This document shows, piece after piece, positions 31,523 to 43,444 of a DNA stretch of 64,000 bases. The notes below the pieces were generated by a model, which was not told the origin of the DNA, ran no database searches, and saw only the letters and a program-made list of their open reading frames with translations. Source of the stretch: Archivesica marissinica (Eukaryota > Mollusca > Bivalvia > Venerida > Vesicomyidae); NCBI GenBank assembly GCA_014843695.1, contig CM026400.1:10826333-10890332 (forward strand), read 5' to 3'. Made by a program: the position numbers and the translations under genes. Position 1 is the first letter of the stretch, and the number at the start of each line of letters is the position of its first letter.

Positions 31523-32694
31523 GGTTGACAATTCATATTTTTAAATTATATTTCAGTATTTTGGAAATTTTCAACTTTCACACTTATTGCCTGGCCTGTA
31601 TTAATTTTGGAATTAAGAACACAGCATTGAAAAGTACTGACTATTCTGAGAGAGATTACACCTGCATTAGATAGACCAGCTATATACTGCGTTATTGACC
31701 AGGACTGACGTATAAAACCAGCAAGACCAGTCGTGTACTTGCACAAGCTTGTTCGCCCAAATAGTTTGCCAGCACCGAGGGTAAATAAGCTCAAACATCA
31801 TCTGGTACTTGCAAGGACATGGCCAGCCTCGACAGCTCTGGCTAGTGTTATTCTGGCTAATTTCAGCCTAGCATCTCTCTATTTTGAGCTCTGAGAGGTG
31901 TTTTCATGACCGGTGACTTGAGTTGAAACACTTTCCATTGTAGGCTTCAAACCTCTTCATTGTAGACCGTCCGGCCCATTCTCCATTGAATACTTTAAAT
32001 GTGTCAATTGTACACTTCTTCATTGTAGACTTAGCTTCTCTAATTTGAATGTTTATTTTTTAATTTGAATGTTTAGTCTTTTTACACCCTGGGTTTATCG
32101 TGTGTTGTGGAATTTGGGGAATTTTCATAAAGGTAGGGAACATGTTTACAGACTAGAGTACCAAATTTGGGACAATGACCTGCAGAATTTCAGCTACACC
32201 ACTGGTATAAAGCTTTCTGTAGCCTCATGTAGAAGTTTTGGATACACACTAGCTAGTTATGTCAGTCTATTCAGGACTGGATCACTATTGCAATTACGGC
32301 AATCAGTTTAGTCACAACGTGCAGGGGGAAAAAATATATACCCGTGTTTACTGCCAAAAAAAAAAAAGTAGGGTCGGTAGGATTTTTCCCCCCGTTTTAC
32401 CATACTATTCTCGTGGGCACAGAAAAATGTGAAAAACGAAATTTTGAATTTATTTTTAAAAATTCATGGTCAGGGGTAAAAAACTGGGCAGGTCGGGGAA
32501 GCATAAACACAGGGTTTTGAGTATATACCATTTTCAGCTCAATATCATTACAATCAGATCCATGCATATTGCTCCAAGAATTTCGGAGCAAAACAAAATA
32601 ATCTGACTGTAATGAGATTGTTCCAGCTTGGCGAGACGTAACCCACAGCTTCGGTATGGACAGACGCAACAGGTAGGACCACCAACCCTCTAAT
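31523..32694. other. no gene recognised
   Basis: Intron sequence of about 1.2 kb. Open frames of 72-90 codons lack splice, start or family support. An A run lies at 32348-32359. Confidence 0.4.
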
Positions 32695-33180
32695 ATATAT
32701 ATATAACACTGTTGAATATAGAAGAGTTTAAACTATGACAATCTATTTTGTCTACATATTAAATACTAAAAAACAAACACTTCTATTTCAAGTTTTTATC
32801 GAAAGTGAAAACAAATTCTAAGAAAAGAGAAAATATTGTAGTACAAGTTTTTTCATTGAATGTAGAACAATTTAAATGGTTACACTACATAATGATGATG
32901 CATACTAAATATAGAATGAATAAAATATTTCTAAGAAAATAATCGATTCCAAGTTTTTTCATTGAATATAGAACCGGTTAAATGGTCAATCTACATATAT
33001 ACTAAATATAGAATCAATGAAATATTTCTAAGAAAAGAGAAAATATTAGATTCCAAGTCTTTTCATTGAATGTAAAACATTAAATAGTCGCACTACATAC
33101 ATACTAAATATTATAGAAGGAATGAAATAATTCCAAGAGAAATGATTCGATTCCAAGTTTTTCCATAGAATGTGCAATTT
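32695..33180. repeat. about 100-bp AT-rich diverged tandem repeat
   Basis: Four to five units with TCTAAGAAAAGAGAAAATAT, TTCCAAGTTTTTTCATTGAA and TGTAGAACAATTTAAATGG, separated by CTACATACATACTAAATA. Confidence 0.75.
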
Positions 33181-34138
33181 TTGTTTGTGTTTGCTGTAAA
33201 CATGTTATTATAATTAAAAATAATTTGCCAAATGAGATGGAAGAATTTATATTCAATGGATGATGATTCAGCAACAGCAAGAAAAAATTGGGGAACCAAA
33301 AACAAGTTTTAGATGTTTAGATGATGGAATTGAATATAGAATAAGAATATATCGATGTAGTATAAATGAACATGCATATAAATGAACATGCATATACCAA
33401 GAGGAGCTACCCATCTCGTAATTTAAAAAAAAAAAAATGTAAGTAAATAAAATATAAAAATATGGTCGACTTCACACCTGTGTTGCTTATTTGTTCCCCT
33501 TGCACCAGTGTTGTGGGGAGCATTGCAAGTCAATCAGGGCTGTAGCTAGAGGGTGAATTGGGAGCAGCAGATCCCCATCGTGTTGGACTCATTACTCACT
33601 ATTTTGAGCTACATGAGAAGTTGTTGCATTTAGACACTTGACCCAGTCTCCAAACTTCTCCTTAACAAAGTTGACGCTTCTCAATATCGATATAAAACTA
33701 TATAAGCTTAGCCTATCTATAGAACAACTTGCAACATCCTTAGTGAAGCCTTCATGAAGTTATTGTGGATATGATGTCCGAGTAGTAGTAGTAGTGGTGT
33801 GTCCTGAGATACCAGAGTGGTGTCCGTGAGCAAGACGTGAAACCCACATTGCCTCGTCTTTCTCCTCCCCCCCCCCCCCCATCATGGTGATGGATTCCAA
33901 AGTTATGAAGTCATGAGAGTGTCTAGTTTGGAAGTTTGTAGGAACTTTATTCAATATTTGCAGTAAATTTGTATAAAACTATAAACAGAGCATGTAGATT
34001 GATCATATTTGTGGTTTCAATATAACTAGGGAATGTCAAGGTGGACTATGTTACTCTGACTTATGGGTGTTTCCGTTCGTCTCGAGCCTAATCTGACTGA
34101 TGTATATAGCATTTATGATGGCATTAACCCTTTCCTTC
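33181..34138. other. no gene recognised
   Basis: Intron sequence with a duplicated AATGAACATGCATATA at about 33368-33396, an A-rich run and a C-run at 33867-33881. No supported gene. Confidence 0.4.
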
Positions 34139-34733
34139 ATAGAGATTTAGGTTAATATACTGTTATATCTCCATATAAACGACAGCAATTTAGCAGTGGA
34201 TAAGTAGTCGCCATATCTATCCCACCTCCATAGATATTACTGGAACTACATAGAGATTTAGGTTAATATACTGTTATATCTCCATATAAACGATAGCAAT
34301 TTAGCTATCATGCAGTAGATAAGTAGTTGCCATATCTATCCCACCTCCATAGATATTACTGGGACTTCATAGAGATTTAGGTTAATATACTGATATCTCC
34401 ATACAAACGACAGCCATTTAGCTATCATGCCGTGAATAAGTAGTCGCCATATCTATCCCACCTCCATAGATATTACTGGGACTACACAGAGATTTAGGTT
34501 AATATACTGTTATATCTCCATACAAACGACAGCCATTTAGCTATCATGCAGTGGATAAGTAGTCGCCATATCTGTCCCACCTCCATAGATATTACTGGAA
34601 CTACATAGAGATTTAGGTTAATATACTGTTATATCTCCATATAAACGATAGCAAAGCAATTTAGCTATCATGCAGTAGATAAGTAGTCGCCATATGTATC
34701 CCACCTCCATATATATTACTGGGACTACATGAG
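34139..34733. repeat. about 118-bp tandem repeat, 5 copies
   Basis: Units of CATAGAGATTTAGGTTAATA, CTGTTATATCTCCATATAAA, CGATAGCAATTTAGCTATCA and TATCCCACCTCCATAGATAT. Confidence 0.92.
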
Positions 34734-35345
34734 ATTCTTGCCTTTATTATGAACATTGGTTTGGCTACTACATTATCAATGTATGTCGTATTGGTAATGG
34801 CGTAAAGAGGGGCTTCTATGAGGGAAAGAGTTAAATGTGGAATGGAAGATGTCGTTGAGAGGCGTTTGAATGTGGGAATGGGTTAATGCATACGGTGGAG
34901 AAGTTTGTTGAATGTCTCAATTCTATATCCTATGGTTATAGATTCTCCCTGAACTCAAAATCTGGAGAACCGGGTAATCATAATAGTATTGAAGGGGCGT
35001 GAAACTAATATTTGAAAATCCCATTTTGTCGATTGAATGCTTGCATCACTAAAATGGTAACCATAGTAGGTGGTTTTCTCCGCGTATTTTTTTCTGTACG
35101 TATAAAGAAATAAATATTTTTGAAACTAAATGACATAGAAATAAAGTACCGTATTTGTTTATCGATATTAAACATGTGACAATTAGCTACATACATGTAA
35201 TACTATGCAAAATGAAACTGTTATTTCTCTCTTCCCTCCACCACAACAGGCTGACCTCCCAGTTACAATCCGAAAAATGTAGGGCAAACAAGTTACGGAA
35301 TAAAATATCTGACCAAAAAAAGAGTATATTTTCATTTACTTTACA
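34734..35345. other. no gene recognised
   Basis: AT-rich intron sequence; short open frames on both strands (60-64 codons) are unsupported. Confidence 0.4.
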
Positions 35346-36121
35346 ATGATTGCGAAACAAGTTTAACAACTTATATTATTAACCTGATGATGAAAGTACT
35401 GGTTAACCGCTGGACCTGCCCAGGAATTGGTGTGTTAGGTAATCTACATGCCAGCGATGTAGCCCATAATTGTGATGATGCAGACTTATAACCCAAGGAT
35501 AAAAAAATCTTAACAATTCTTAGAATTATGTCGATCTCTTAAGAAATCCAGATCAAGTTTATATATGCTATACTGTCTCCGTGGCCTAGTGGTTAAGGCA
35601 GCCGCCTACAGAGCTGGAGGTCGAAGGTTCGAACCTCGTCTGGGGGGGGTTCGTTCTGATATGGCCTGTTGGTAAGCCGCCAGCTAGTTAAATAATGGTT
35701 ACCGATTGCCTACCAGCATGGCGCCTGGCAAACAAGCATGTGATGCGGGAAGTACTGATGTTCATAAAAAGAAGTCAGAAATGGCTGGCCCATTAAATAG
35801 GGGTGACACTATAATAAACAAACACTTTACATGTAATGTAAATGACATTTATAAGTCCGCCTCCGTGGTCGAGTGGTTAAGGTCGCTGACTTGTATAGCA
35901 CTGTAACCTAGCGTCACTGATGGTCACGGGTTCGAGCCCCGCTCAGGCCGTGTCTCATTTATATGAAAAAGTTGGCAGTTTCCTACGGAGGTTGGTGCAC
36001 CCAAGTACTGGTTAACCGCTGGAACCTGCCCAGGAAAGGTGTTGTTAGGTAAACTGCCCGCCGGCGATATAGCCCGAAATGGTGCTGATGCAGGCGTAAA
36101 ACCCGAAATATAACGTAACAT
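35346..36121 (+). mobile_element. composite tRNA-SINE copy 2
   Basis: The order is a short SINE-C/D-like 3' tail (minus, 35340-35393), a SINE-A 3' half (about 35397-35484), the spacer ACTTATAACCCAAGG, the second tRNA-like unit (about 35577-35645), a linker and a full SINE-A (35854-36121). From 35485 onward it is nearly identical to 11655-12293. Confidence 0.85.
35854..36121 (+). mobile_element. SINE-A, full copy with 13-bp target duplication
   Basis: Bracketed by AAATGACATTTAT at about 35840-35852 and 36122-36134. The head and body are intact. This shows SINE-A entered the linker of the composite as a separate event. Confidence 0.92.
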
Positions 36122-36325
36122 AAATGACATTTATGAACACTACTAGAAAGAATTTTATATCAAAATTTTACTGAAGCATTCTGGTTAATGACCTCTTGAA
36201 TTGGTTGTAATGGGGTTAATATATAAGAGCACTCTTAGCACTCTTGATCTGATATAATGTGGTCAATAAATACAAATATTCCTCCTTGAGAACTTTGTCC
36301 ATTGCTCTATGTTTTAAATGTAGCC

Positions 36326-37352
36326 TACCCATTTGGAATGAGGTGCCTCCCCATTGAAATGAGAGGTGTATCCTCCTTTGGAATGAGGTGCTTCCCTCCT
36401 TTGGAATGAGGTGCTTCCCCCTTTCGAATGAGAGGTGCTTTCTCCTTTGGAATGAGGTGCCTCTCCATTTGGAATGAGGTGCTTACCCCTTTGGAATGAG
36501 AGTGCCTCTCCCTTTGGAATGAGAGGTGCCTCCCCTTTGGAATGAGAGGTGCCTCCCCCTTTGGAATGAGGTGCTTCCCCCTTTGGAATGAGGTGCCTCC
36601 CCCTTTGGAATGAGGTGCTTCCCCCTTTGGAATGAGGTGCCTCCCCCTTTGGAATGAGGTGCTTCCCCCTTTGGAATGAGGTGCTCCCTTTGGAATGAGG
36701 TGCTTCCCCCTTTGGAATGAGGTGCTTCCCCCTTTGGAATGAGAGGTGCCTCCCCCTTTGGAATGAGAGTGCCTCCCACTTTGGAATGAGAGGTGCTTCC
36801 TCCTTTGGAATGAAGTGTCTCCCCCTTTGGAATGAGAGGTGTCTCCCCTTTGGAATGAGAGGTGCCTCCCCCTTTGGAATGAGGTGCCTCCCCCTGTGGA
36901 ATGAGAAGTGCCTATCAATTTGGAATGAGAGGTGCCTCTCCCCTTTGGAATGAGAGGTGCCTCCCCCTTTGGATGAGAGGTGCCTCCCCCTTTGGAATGA
37001 GAGGTGCCTCCCCCTTTGGAATGAGACGTGCCTCCCCCTTTGAAATGAGAGGTGTCTCCTCTTTGGAATGAGACGTGTCTCCCCCATTTGAATGAGAGGT
37101 GTCTCCCCTTTGGAATGAGAGGTGCCTCCCCCCATTGGAATGAGAGGTGCCTCCCCCATTTGAATGAGAGGTGTCTCCTCTTTGGAATGAAAAGTGCTTC
37201 CCCCTTTGGAATGAGAGGTGTCTCCCTTGGAATGAGAATTGCATCCCCCTTTGGAATGAGGTGTCACCCCTTTTGAATGAGTTGTGTCCTCCCCCTTTGG
37301 AATGAGGTGTCACCCCTTGTGAATGAGTTGTGTCCTCCCCCATTTGGAATGA
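36326..37352. repeat. about 25-bp minisatellite array
   Basis: About 40 units of CCCTTTGGAATGAGGTGCCT plus CCCC, with an alternative GAGAGGTG form on the right side. Minus-strand frames of up to 317 codons (His/Ser/Lys repeats) come from this array and are not genes. Confidence 0.94.
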
Positions 37353-37780
37353 TAGATGTCCTCACATGTAATAGATATGCAAACAAAATTGCAAACACTT
37401 TGGTGAATTCTTGTAAATTATCTCCCTTTCTAATTAATGAGACGCCATCACGGTTACTATTGGCAACAGCTAAATATACAACAATGGAACAACTAGTACA
37501 ATTGCACTAAGTACATGTTATATGTCTTCCACCAAGCCAAGTAAAGCTGGAATTCAACTTGTTATTTATAACGAGTGTAATGACTTCAGCTGCTGTTGCT
37601 AAGCAATATCCAATAACCAGCATCTGTTTCCAGGCATCTAGAATGGCTACATATTGTACAAGTGGAGGGTGGATACTTTTAGTTTTTGTAAGATATTTCT
37701 TTTTGTGAAACCTGTCGTGGACTGTCTGCAACTTTCTATCGGTAATTCTCGTTGTAATGGTCTAGTAGCAGTCAATTTAA
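37353..37780. other. no gene recognised
   Basis: Intron 5 sequence between the 25-bp array and SINE-C. Confidence 0.45.
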
Positions 37781-38012
37781 CGCGAAGTCGTGATAGCTCA
37801 GTGGTAGCGCGTTCGCTTCACATGCGACAGGCCCAGAGTTCGAGCCCCGCTGGAGCCATTACGATTGTGTCCTTTGACAAGGCATTTAAATTCCACATGC
37901 CTCTTCTCTCCCTCGTGGCGATGGATTCCATCAGGAATGAGGTCTCGAGAGTGATTAGTGTAAGTTATAAGAACTTGTTTCGCAATCGAGCTAAAATAAA
38001 TTTGTATAAACT
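37781..38012 (+). mobile_element. SINE-C, full copy
   Basis: The tRNA-like head has box A TAGCTCAGTGGTAGCGCG and box B GAGTTCGAGCCCC, resembling a tRNA of the Ala/Val type. The body carries AAGGCATTTAAATTCCAC, CTCGTGGCGATGGATTCCAT and GAATGAGGTCTCGAGAG, and the 3' end is TTGTTTCGCAATCGAGC plus an AT-rich tail. This is the reference copy used here for the family. Confidence 0.93.
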
Positions 38013-38274
38013 TTTTTTTTAATTTTTTTTTTTAAAATTTAACAGGCTTATTATCTAGAAATAGATTTGCAGAATTAGCTCTGAGTCATTTGGGCCTAAT
38101 TTTGTAGCCATGTGACCAATATCACATGACAATGTCAAGCTCCTTATTTGAAATACAATCGAGAAAGATTTATGCAAGTGTGAATGCATAATAAGTAGGC
38201 AACACTCGTGGGTTCATAAGCGTGGAGTCGTGTTCTCTTCAAGTGTGAGAGGACTGGAGTTTGTGCTCAGCTGT

Positions 38275-38412
38275 ACCCGTTAACGATTGTGCCCATAGAC
38301 AAGACACTTAAATTCCTAATGGCAATGGATTCCATCAGGAAGGTCTTGAGAGCGATAAAACTAATGTAGGAACTTGTTTCGCAATCAAGCTAACATAAAT
38401 TTGCATAGATGT
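38275..38412 (+). mobile_element. SINE-C, deleted copy
   Basis: Keeps AACGATTGTGCCCATAGACA, GATTCCATCAGGA and TTGTTTCGCAATCAAGC, but has lost the middle. Confidence 0.8.
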
Positions 38413-39105
38413 TAAAACAAGGGTGACTACAAATCAAGGAAGTAAGTTTCATGGGTTCACAAGGGTGACTACACATCAATGAAGTAAATTTCATGGGTTC
38501 ACAAGGGTGACTACATATCGAGGAAGTAAATTTCATGGGTTCACAAGGGTGACTACACATCAAGGAAGTAAATTTCATGGGTTCACAAGGGTGACTACAC
38601 ATCAAGGAAGTAAATTTCATGGGTTCACAAGGGTGACTACACATCAAGGAAGTAAATTTCATGGGTTCACAAGGGTGACTACACATCAAGGAAGTAAATT
38701 TCATGGGTTCACAGGGTGACTACACATCAAGGAAGTAATTTCATGTGTTCACAAGGGTGACTACACATCAAGGAAGTAAATTTCATGGGTTCACAAGGGT
38801 AATTACACATCAAGGAAGTAAATTTCATGGGTTCACAAGGGTAATTACACATCAAGGAAGTAAATTTCATGGGTTCACAAGGGTAATTACACATCAAGGA
38901 AGTAAATTTCATGGGTTCACAAGGGTAATTACACATCAAGGAAGTAAATTTCATGGGTTCACAAGGGTGACTACACATCAAGGAAGTAAATTTCATGGGT
39001 TCACAAGGGTAATTACACATCAAGGAAGTAAATTTCATGGGTTCACAAGGGTGACTACACATCAAGGAAGTAAATTTCATGGGTTCACAAGGGTAACTAA
39101 GAAGC
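38413..39105. repeat. 42-bp minisatellite array
   Basis: About 16 units of GGGTGACTACACATCAAGGA followed by AGTAAATTTCATGGGTTCACAA (the variant GGGTAATTAC alternates on the right). It abuts SINE-C. Frames of 70-133 codons on both strands are artefacts of the 42-bp period. Confidence 0.95.
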
Positions 39106-39271
39106 AAGGAAATAACACTCTACATGTGTCCTCAAAGGTGACTTGAAAAACAATACAGACCAGCATTCTAGGATTAAACACGTAGCCTTGCCAGACTTGT
39201 TTCATATGACAATTGATTTTCATTCCCTATCGTGCTGTGATTGATTCTAATAATACGCCATGTATATCATC

Positions 39272-39515
39272 AACTGGCCGGGTGGTAATGGTGTTTGACT
39301 TCAAATCACTTGCCCCTTACAACTGTAGGTTTTAATCACACTCGTTGAGGAAGCTATCCGGCTGGCTTGTGGAAGATCGGTGGTTCTACCAGGGTGCCTG
39401 TCCGTGCATGAAATACTCCCTGGGAGCGGTATCCGAGATCTTCCTCCACTAATAACGGCTGGAGAGTCGCCAACTATCCAAGCTGTCATTGTGACTTTAA
39501 ACCACAAAACAAATT
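39272..39515 (+). mobile_element. SINE-B, diverged full copy
   Basis: Head GGCCGGGTGGTAATGG, then GTTGAGGAAGCTATCCGGCT, GAGATCTTCCTCCACTAATA and GAGAGTCGCCAACTATCCAA. Confidence 0.82.
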
Positions 39516-39830
39516 TCCCCAACTACAGAATGATGCACCATAATTACTAATATATGAACCCTACTATAGAATCTCTTATTATACAAATTGCTGTGGTGGA
39601 AAGTTAAAATATATCCTACAGGCAATTATCATCTACAGTTTATAAACAAAATTCCAATATAACAGAAATATAATTCAATGATGCATGTAGAAATGTCATA
39701 CTGTTAACCACAATTAATGGTCTGAATCACCAATCTGTCAACATTTTATACCCACAATATAACTGATTTGGGAGACTGTCTGAAGCAAGACTTTTGTGGC
39801 TATGTGATACCTAATCTTTTCATTTTATAT
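39516..39830. other. no gene recognised
   Basis: AT-rich intron sequence leading into the CTGCCTACACACT array. Confidence 0.45.
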
Positions 39831-42325
39831 GCCTTTATTTCTAATTCTGCCTACATGTACACATTGTCTACACATACACCACCCACGCACACTGTCTATC
39901 TACACAATCACACTATTCGCAAACACTAGGACTACACACTCTCCCAGCATACACACTCCCTGCCTACACATTCTCCCTGCCTACACATTCTCCCTGCCTA
40001 CACACTGCTGCCACACTCTCCATGCCTACACACTCTCCCTGCCTACACACTCTCACTGCCTACACATTCTCTACACACTGCATGCCTACACACTCTCCCT
40101 GCCTACACTCTCCCTGCCTCTCCCTGCCTACACTCTCCCTGCCTACACACTCCCTGCCTACACACTCCCCTGCCTACACTCTCCCTGTCTACACACTCCC
40201 TGCCTACACACTCCCTGCCTACACACACTCCCTGCCTACACACACTCCCTGCCTACACACACCCTGCCTACACACACTCCCTGCCTACACACTCCCTGCC
40301 TACACTCTCCCTGCCTACACACTCCCTGCCTACACACTCCCTGCCTACACACACTCCCTGCCTACACACACTCCCTGCCTACACACACTCCCTGCCTACA
40401 CACTCCCTGCCTACACTACACTCCCTGCCTACACACACTCCCTGCCTACACACACTCCCTGCCTACACACTCCCTGCCTACACACTCCCTGCCTACACAC
40501 TCCCTGCCTACACTCTCCCTGCCTACACACTCCCTGCCTACACTCTCCCTGCCTACACACACTCCCTGCCTACACTCTCCCTGCCTACACTCTCCCTGCC
40601 TACACACTCCCTGCCTACACTCTCCCTGCCTACACACACTCCCTGCCTACACACACTCCCTTCCCTGCCTACACACTGCCGCCACCATTCTCCCTGCCTA
40701 CACACTGCCCCCTTTCCCTGCCTACACCCTCCCTGCCTACACCCTCCCTGCCTACACCCTCCCTGCCTACACACTCCCCTACACTCTCCTGCCTACACTC
40801 TCCCTGCCTACACACTGCCGCCACCACTCTCCTTGCCTACACACTGCTGCCACTCTCCCTGCCTACACACTGCCACCACTCTCCCTGCCTACACACTGCC
40901 ACCACTCTCCCTGCCTACACACTCTCCCAGCCTACACACTGCCACCACTCTCCCTGCCTACACACTCTCCCTGCCTACACACTGTCACCACTCTCCCTGC
41001 CTACACACTCCCTGCCTACACACTGCCACCACTCTCCCTGCCTACACTGTCCCTGCCTACACACTGCCACCACTATCCCTGCCTACACACTCTCCCTGCC
41101 TACACACTCCCTGCCTACACTCTCCTGCCTACACTCTCCCTGCCTACACTCTCCCTGCCTACACACTGCCGCCACCACTCTCCCTGCCTACACTCTCCCT
41201 GCCTACACACTGTCACCACTCTCCCTGCCTACACACTGCCGCCACTCTCCCTGCCTACACACTCTCCCAGCCTACACACTGCCGCCACTCTCCTGCCTAC
41301 ACACTGTCACCACTCTCCCTGCCTACACTCTCCCTGCCTACACACTCTCCCTGCCTACACACTCTCCCTGTCTACACACTGCCACCACTCTCCCTGCCTA
41401 CACACTCTCCCTGCCTACACACTGCCACCACTCTCCCTGCCTACACACTCTCCCTGCCTACACACTGCCACCACTCTCCCTGCCTACACACTCTCCCTGC
41501 CTACACACTGTCACCACACTCTCTGCCTACACACTCTCCCTGCCTACACACTCTCCCTGCCTACACACTGTCACCACACTCTCCTGCCTACACACTCTCC
41601 CTGCCTACACACTGCCACCACCACTCTCCCTGCCTACACACTGCCACCACCACTCTCCCTGCCTACACACTCTCCCTGCCTACACACTCTCCCTGCCTAC
41701 ATACTGCCACCACTCTCCCTGCCTACACACTCTCCCTGCCTACACACTGCCACCACTCTCCCTGCCTACACACTGCCACCACTCTCCCTGCCTACACACT
41801 GCCACCACTCTCCCTGCCTACACACTCTCCCTGCCTACACACACTGTCACCACACTCTCCCTGCCTACACACTCTCCTGCCTACACACACTGTCACCACA
41901 CTCTCCCTGCCTACACACTGTCACCACTCTCCCTGCCTACACACTCTCCCTGCCTACACACTCTCCCTGCCTACACACTGCCACCACTCTCCCTGCCTAC
42001 ACACTGCCACCACTCTCCCTGCCTACACACTGCCACCACTCTCCCTGCCTACACACTCTCCCTGCCTACACACTGTCACCACACTCTCCCTGCCTACACA
42101 CTCTCCCTGCCTACACACTGCCACCACCACTCTCCCTGCCTACACACTCTCCCTGCCTACACACTGCCACCACTCTAACCTACACACTCTCCCTGCCTAC
42201 ACACTGTCACCACACTCTCCCTGCCTACACACTCTCCCTGCCTACACACTGTCACCACACTCTCCCTGCCTACACACTCTCCCTGCCTACACACTGCCAC
42301 CACCACTCTCCCTGCCTACACACTC
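39831..42325. repeat. CTCCCTGCCTACACA array, about 2.5 kb
   Basis: Basic unit CTCCCTGCCTACACA (15 bp), with a longer form carrying CTGCCACCA or CTGTCACCA on the right side. The strand is almost free of G except in the CTGCC step, so it is strongly strand-asymmetric. Plus-strand frames of 700-840 codons are artefacts. Confidence 0.95.
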
Positions 42326-42529
42326 GGTTGTTGCTACAGAGACTGTGCTGCACCTGAATCTATCCCATTGGGAAGTAATACATGGTCAAAATCTATGTGA
42401 AATAATAAAAGTGCCTAAAACCAGACAGAATGAAGAAATAATAATCCAAAGGAATCCCTGTACAGACAGAGACCTATCCTACGAAGATGGTGAGGGACCT
42501 TGTCTTCCACAACACCAACCTACAAGCGT

Positions 42530-43145
42530 CATACCCTCCTACCAATTGTCATACCCCCACCCACCAGTATCATACCCCCTCCCACCAGTATCATACCCCC
42601 TCCCATCAGTATCATACCCCTCCCACCAATTGTCATACCCCCACCCACCAGTATCATACCCCCTCCCACCAGTATCATACCCCCTCCCATCAGTATCATA
42701 CCCCTCCCACCAATTGTCATACCCCCACCCACCAATTGTCATGCCCCATCCCACCAGTATCATACCCCCACCCACCAGTATCATACCCTCCCACCAGTAT
42801 CATACCCCCTCACACCAGTATCATACCCATCCCACCAATTGTCATACCCCCACCCACCAGTATCATACCCTCCCACCAGTATCATACCCCTCCCACCAGT
42901 ATGATACCCCTCCCACCAATTGTCATACCCCCCTCCCACCAGTATCATACCCCCTCCCACCAATTGTCATACCCCCCTCCCACCAGTATCATACCCCTCC
43001 CACCAGTACCATACCCCCTCCCACCAAATGTCATACCCTCCCACCAGTATCATACCCCTCCCACCAGTATCATACCCCTCCCACCAAATGTCATACCCTC
43101 CCCCACTAAGTGTCGTACCCCCCTTCCACCAAGTGTCGTACCAGC
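42530..43145. repeat. about 20-bp CCCACCAGTATCATACCCC array
   Basis: About 30 units of CCCCTCCCACCAGTATCATA, alternating with CCAATTGTCATACCC. A C-rich strand continues the asymmetry of the previous array. No gene. Confidence 0.93.
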
Positions 43146-43195
43146 ACCATTATTGCACCTCTCAACATTACTCCGTTCTCCCCCCCCCCCCCAAC

Positions 43196-43428
43196 AAATT
43201 TATATTAGCTCGAGTGCGTAACAAGTTCCTACAACTTGCATATAAATCACTCTTGAGACCTCATTCCTGATGGAATCCATCGCCACGAGGTAGAAAGAAG
43301 AGGCAATGTGGAATTTAAATGTCTTAAGAGCAGAATCATAACGGCTACAGCTGGGTGTGAACTCCGGGCCTTTGACACCTGAATCAAACGTGCTACTACT
43401 CCGCTATCACGATTTCCACTGGCTGCTC
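43196..43428 (-). mobile_element. SINE-C, minus copy between two arrays
   Basis: Landmarks GAGACCTCATTCCTGATGGA, ATCCATCGCCACGAGG, GGAATTTAAATGTCTTA and the head CCGCTATCACGATTTCCA. Confidence 0.87.
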
Positions 43429-43444
43429 GGAGTGGTGGTTTATG

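Noticed and set aside
36314..37343. Minus-strand frames of up to 317 codons rich in His/Ser/Lys
   Set aside because: Product of the 25-bp array; indels switch the frame repeatedly and parallel frames are equally open.
39829..43109. Plus-strand frames of 718-842 codons resembling Leu/Pro/Thr repeat proteins
   Set aside because: A pure 15-bp DNA repeat without stops; all three frames are open and no start context or homology exists.
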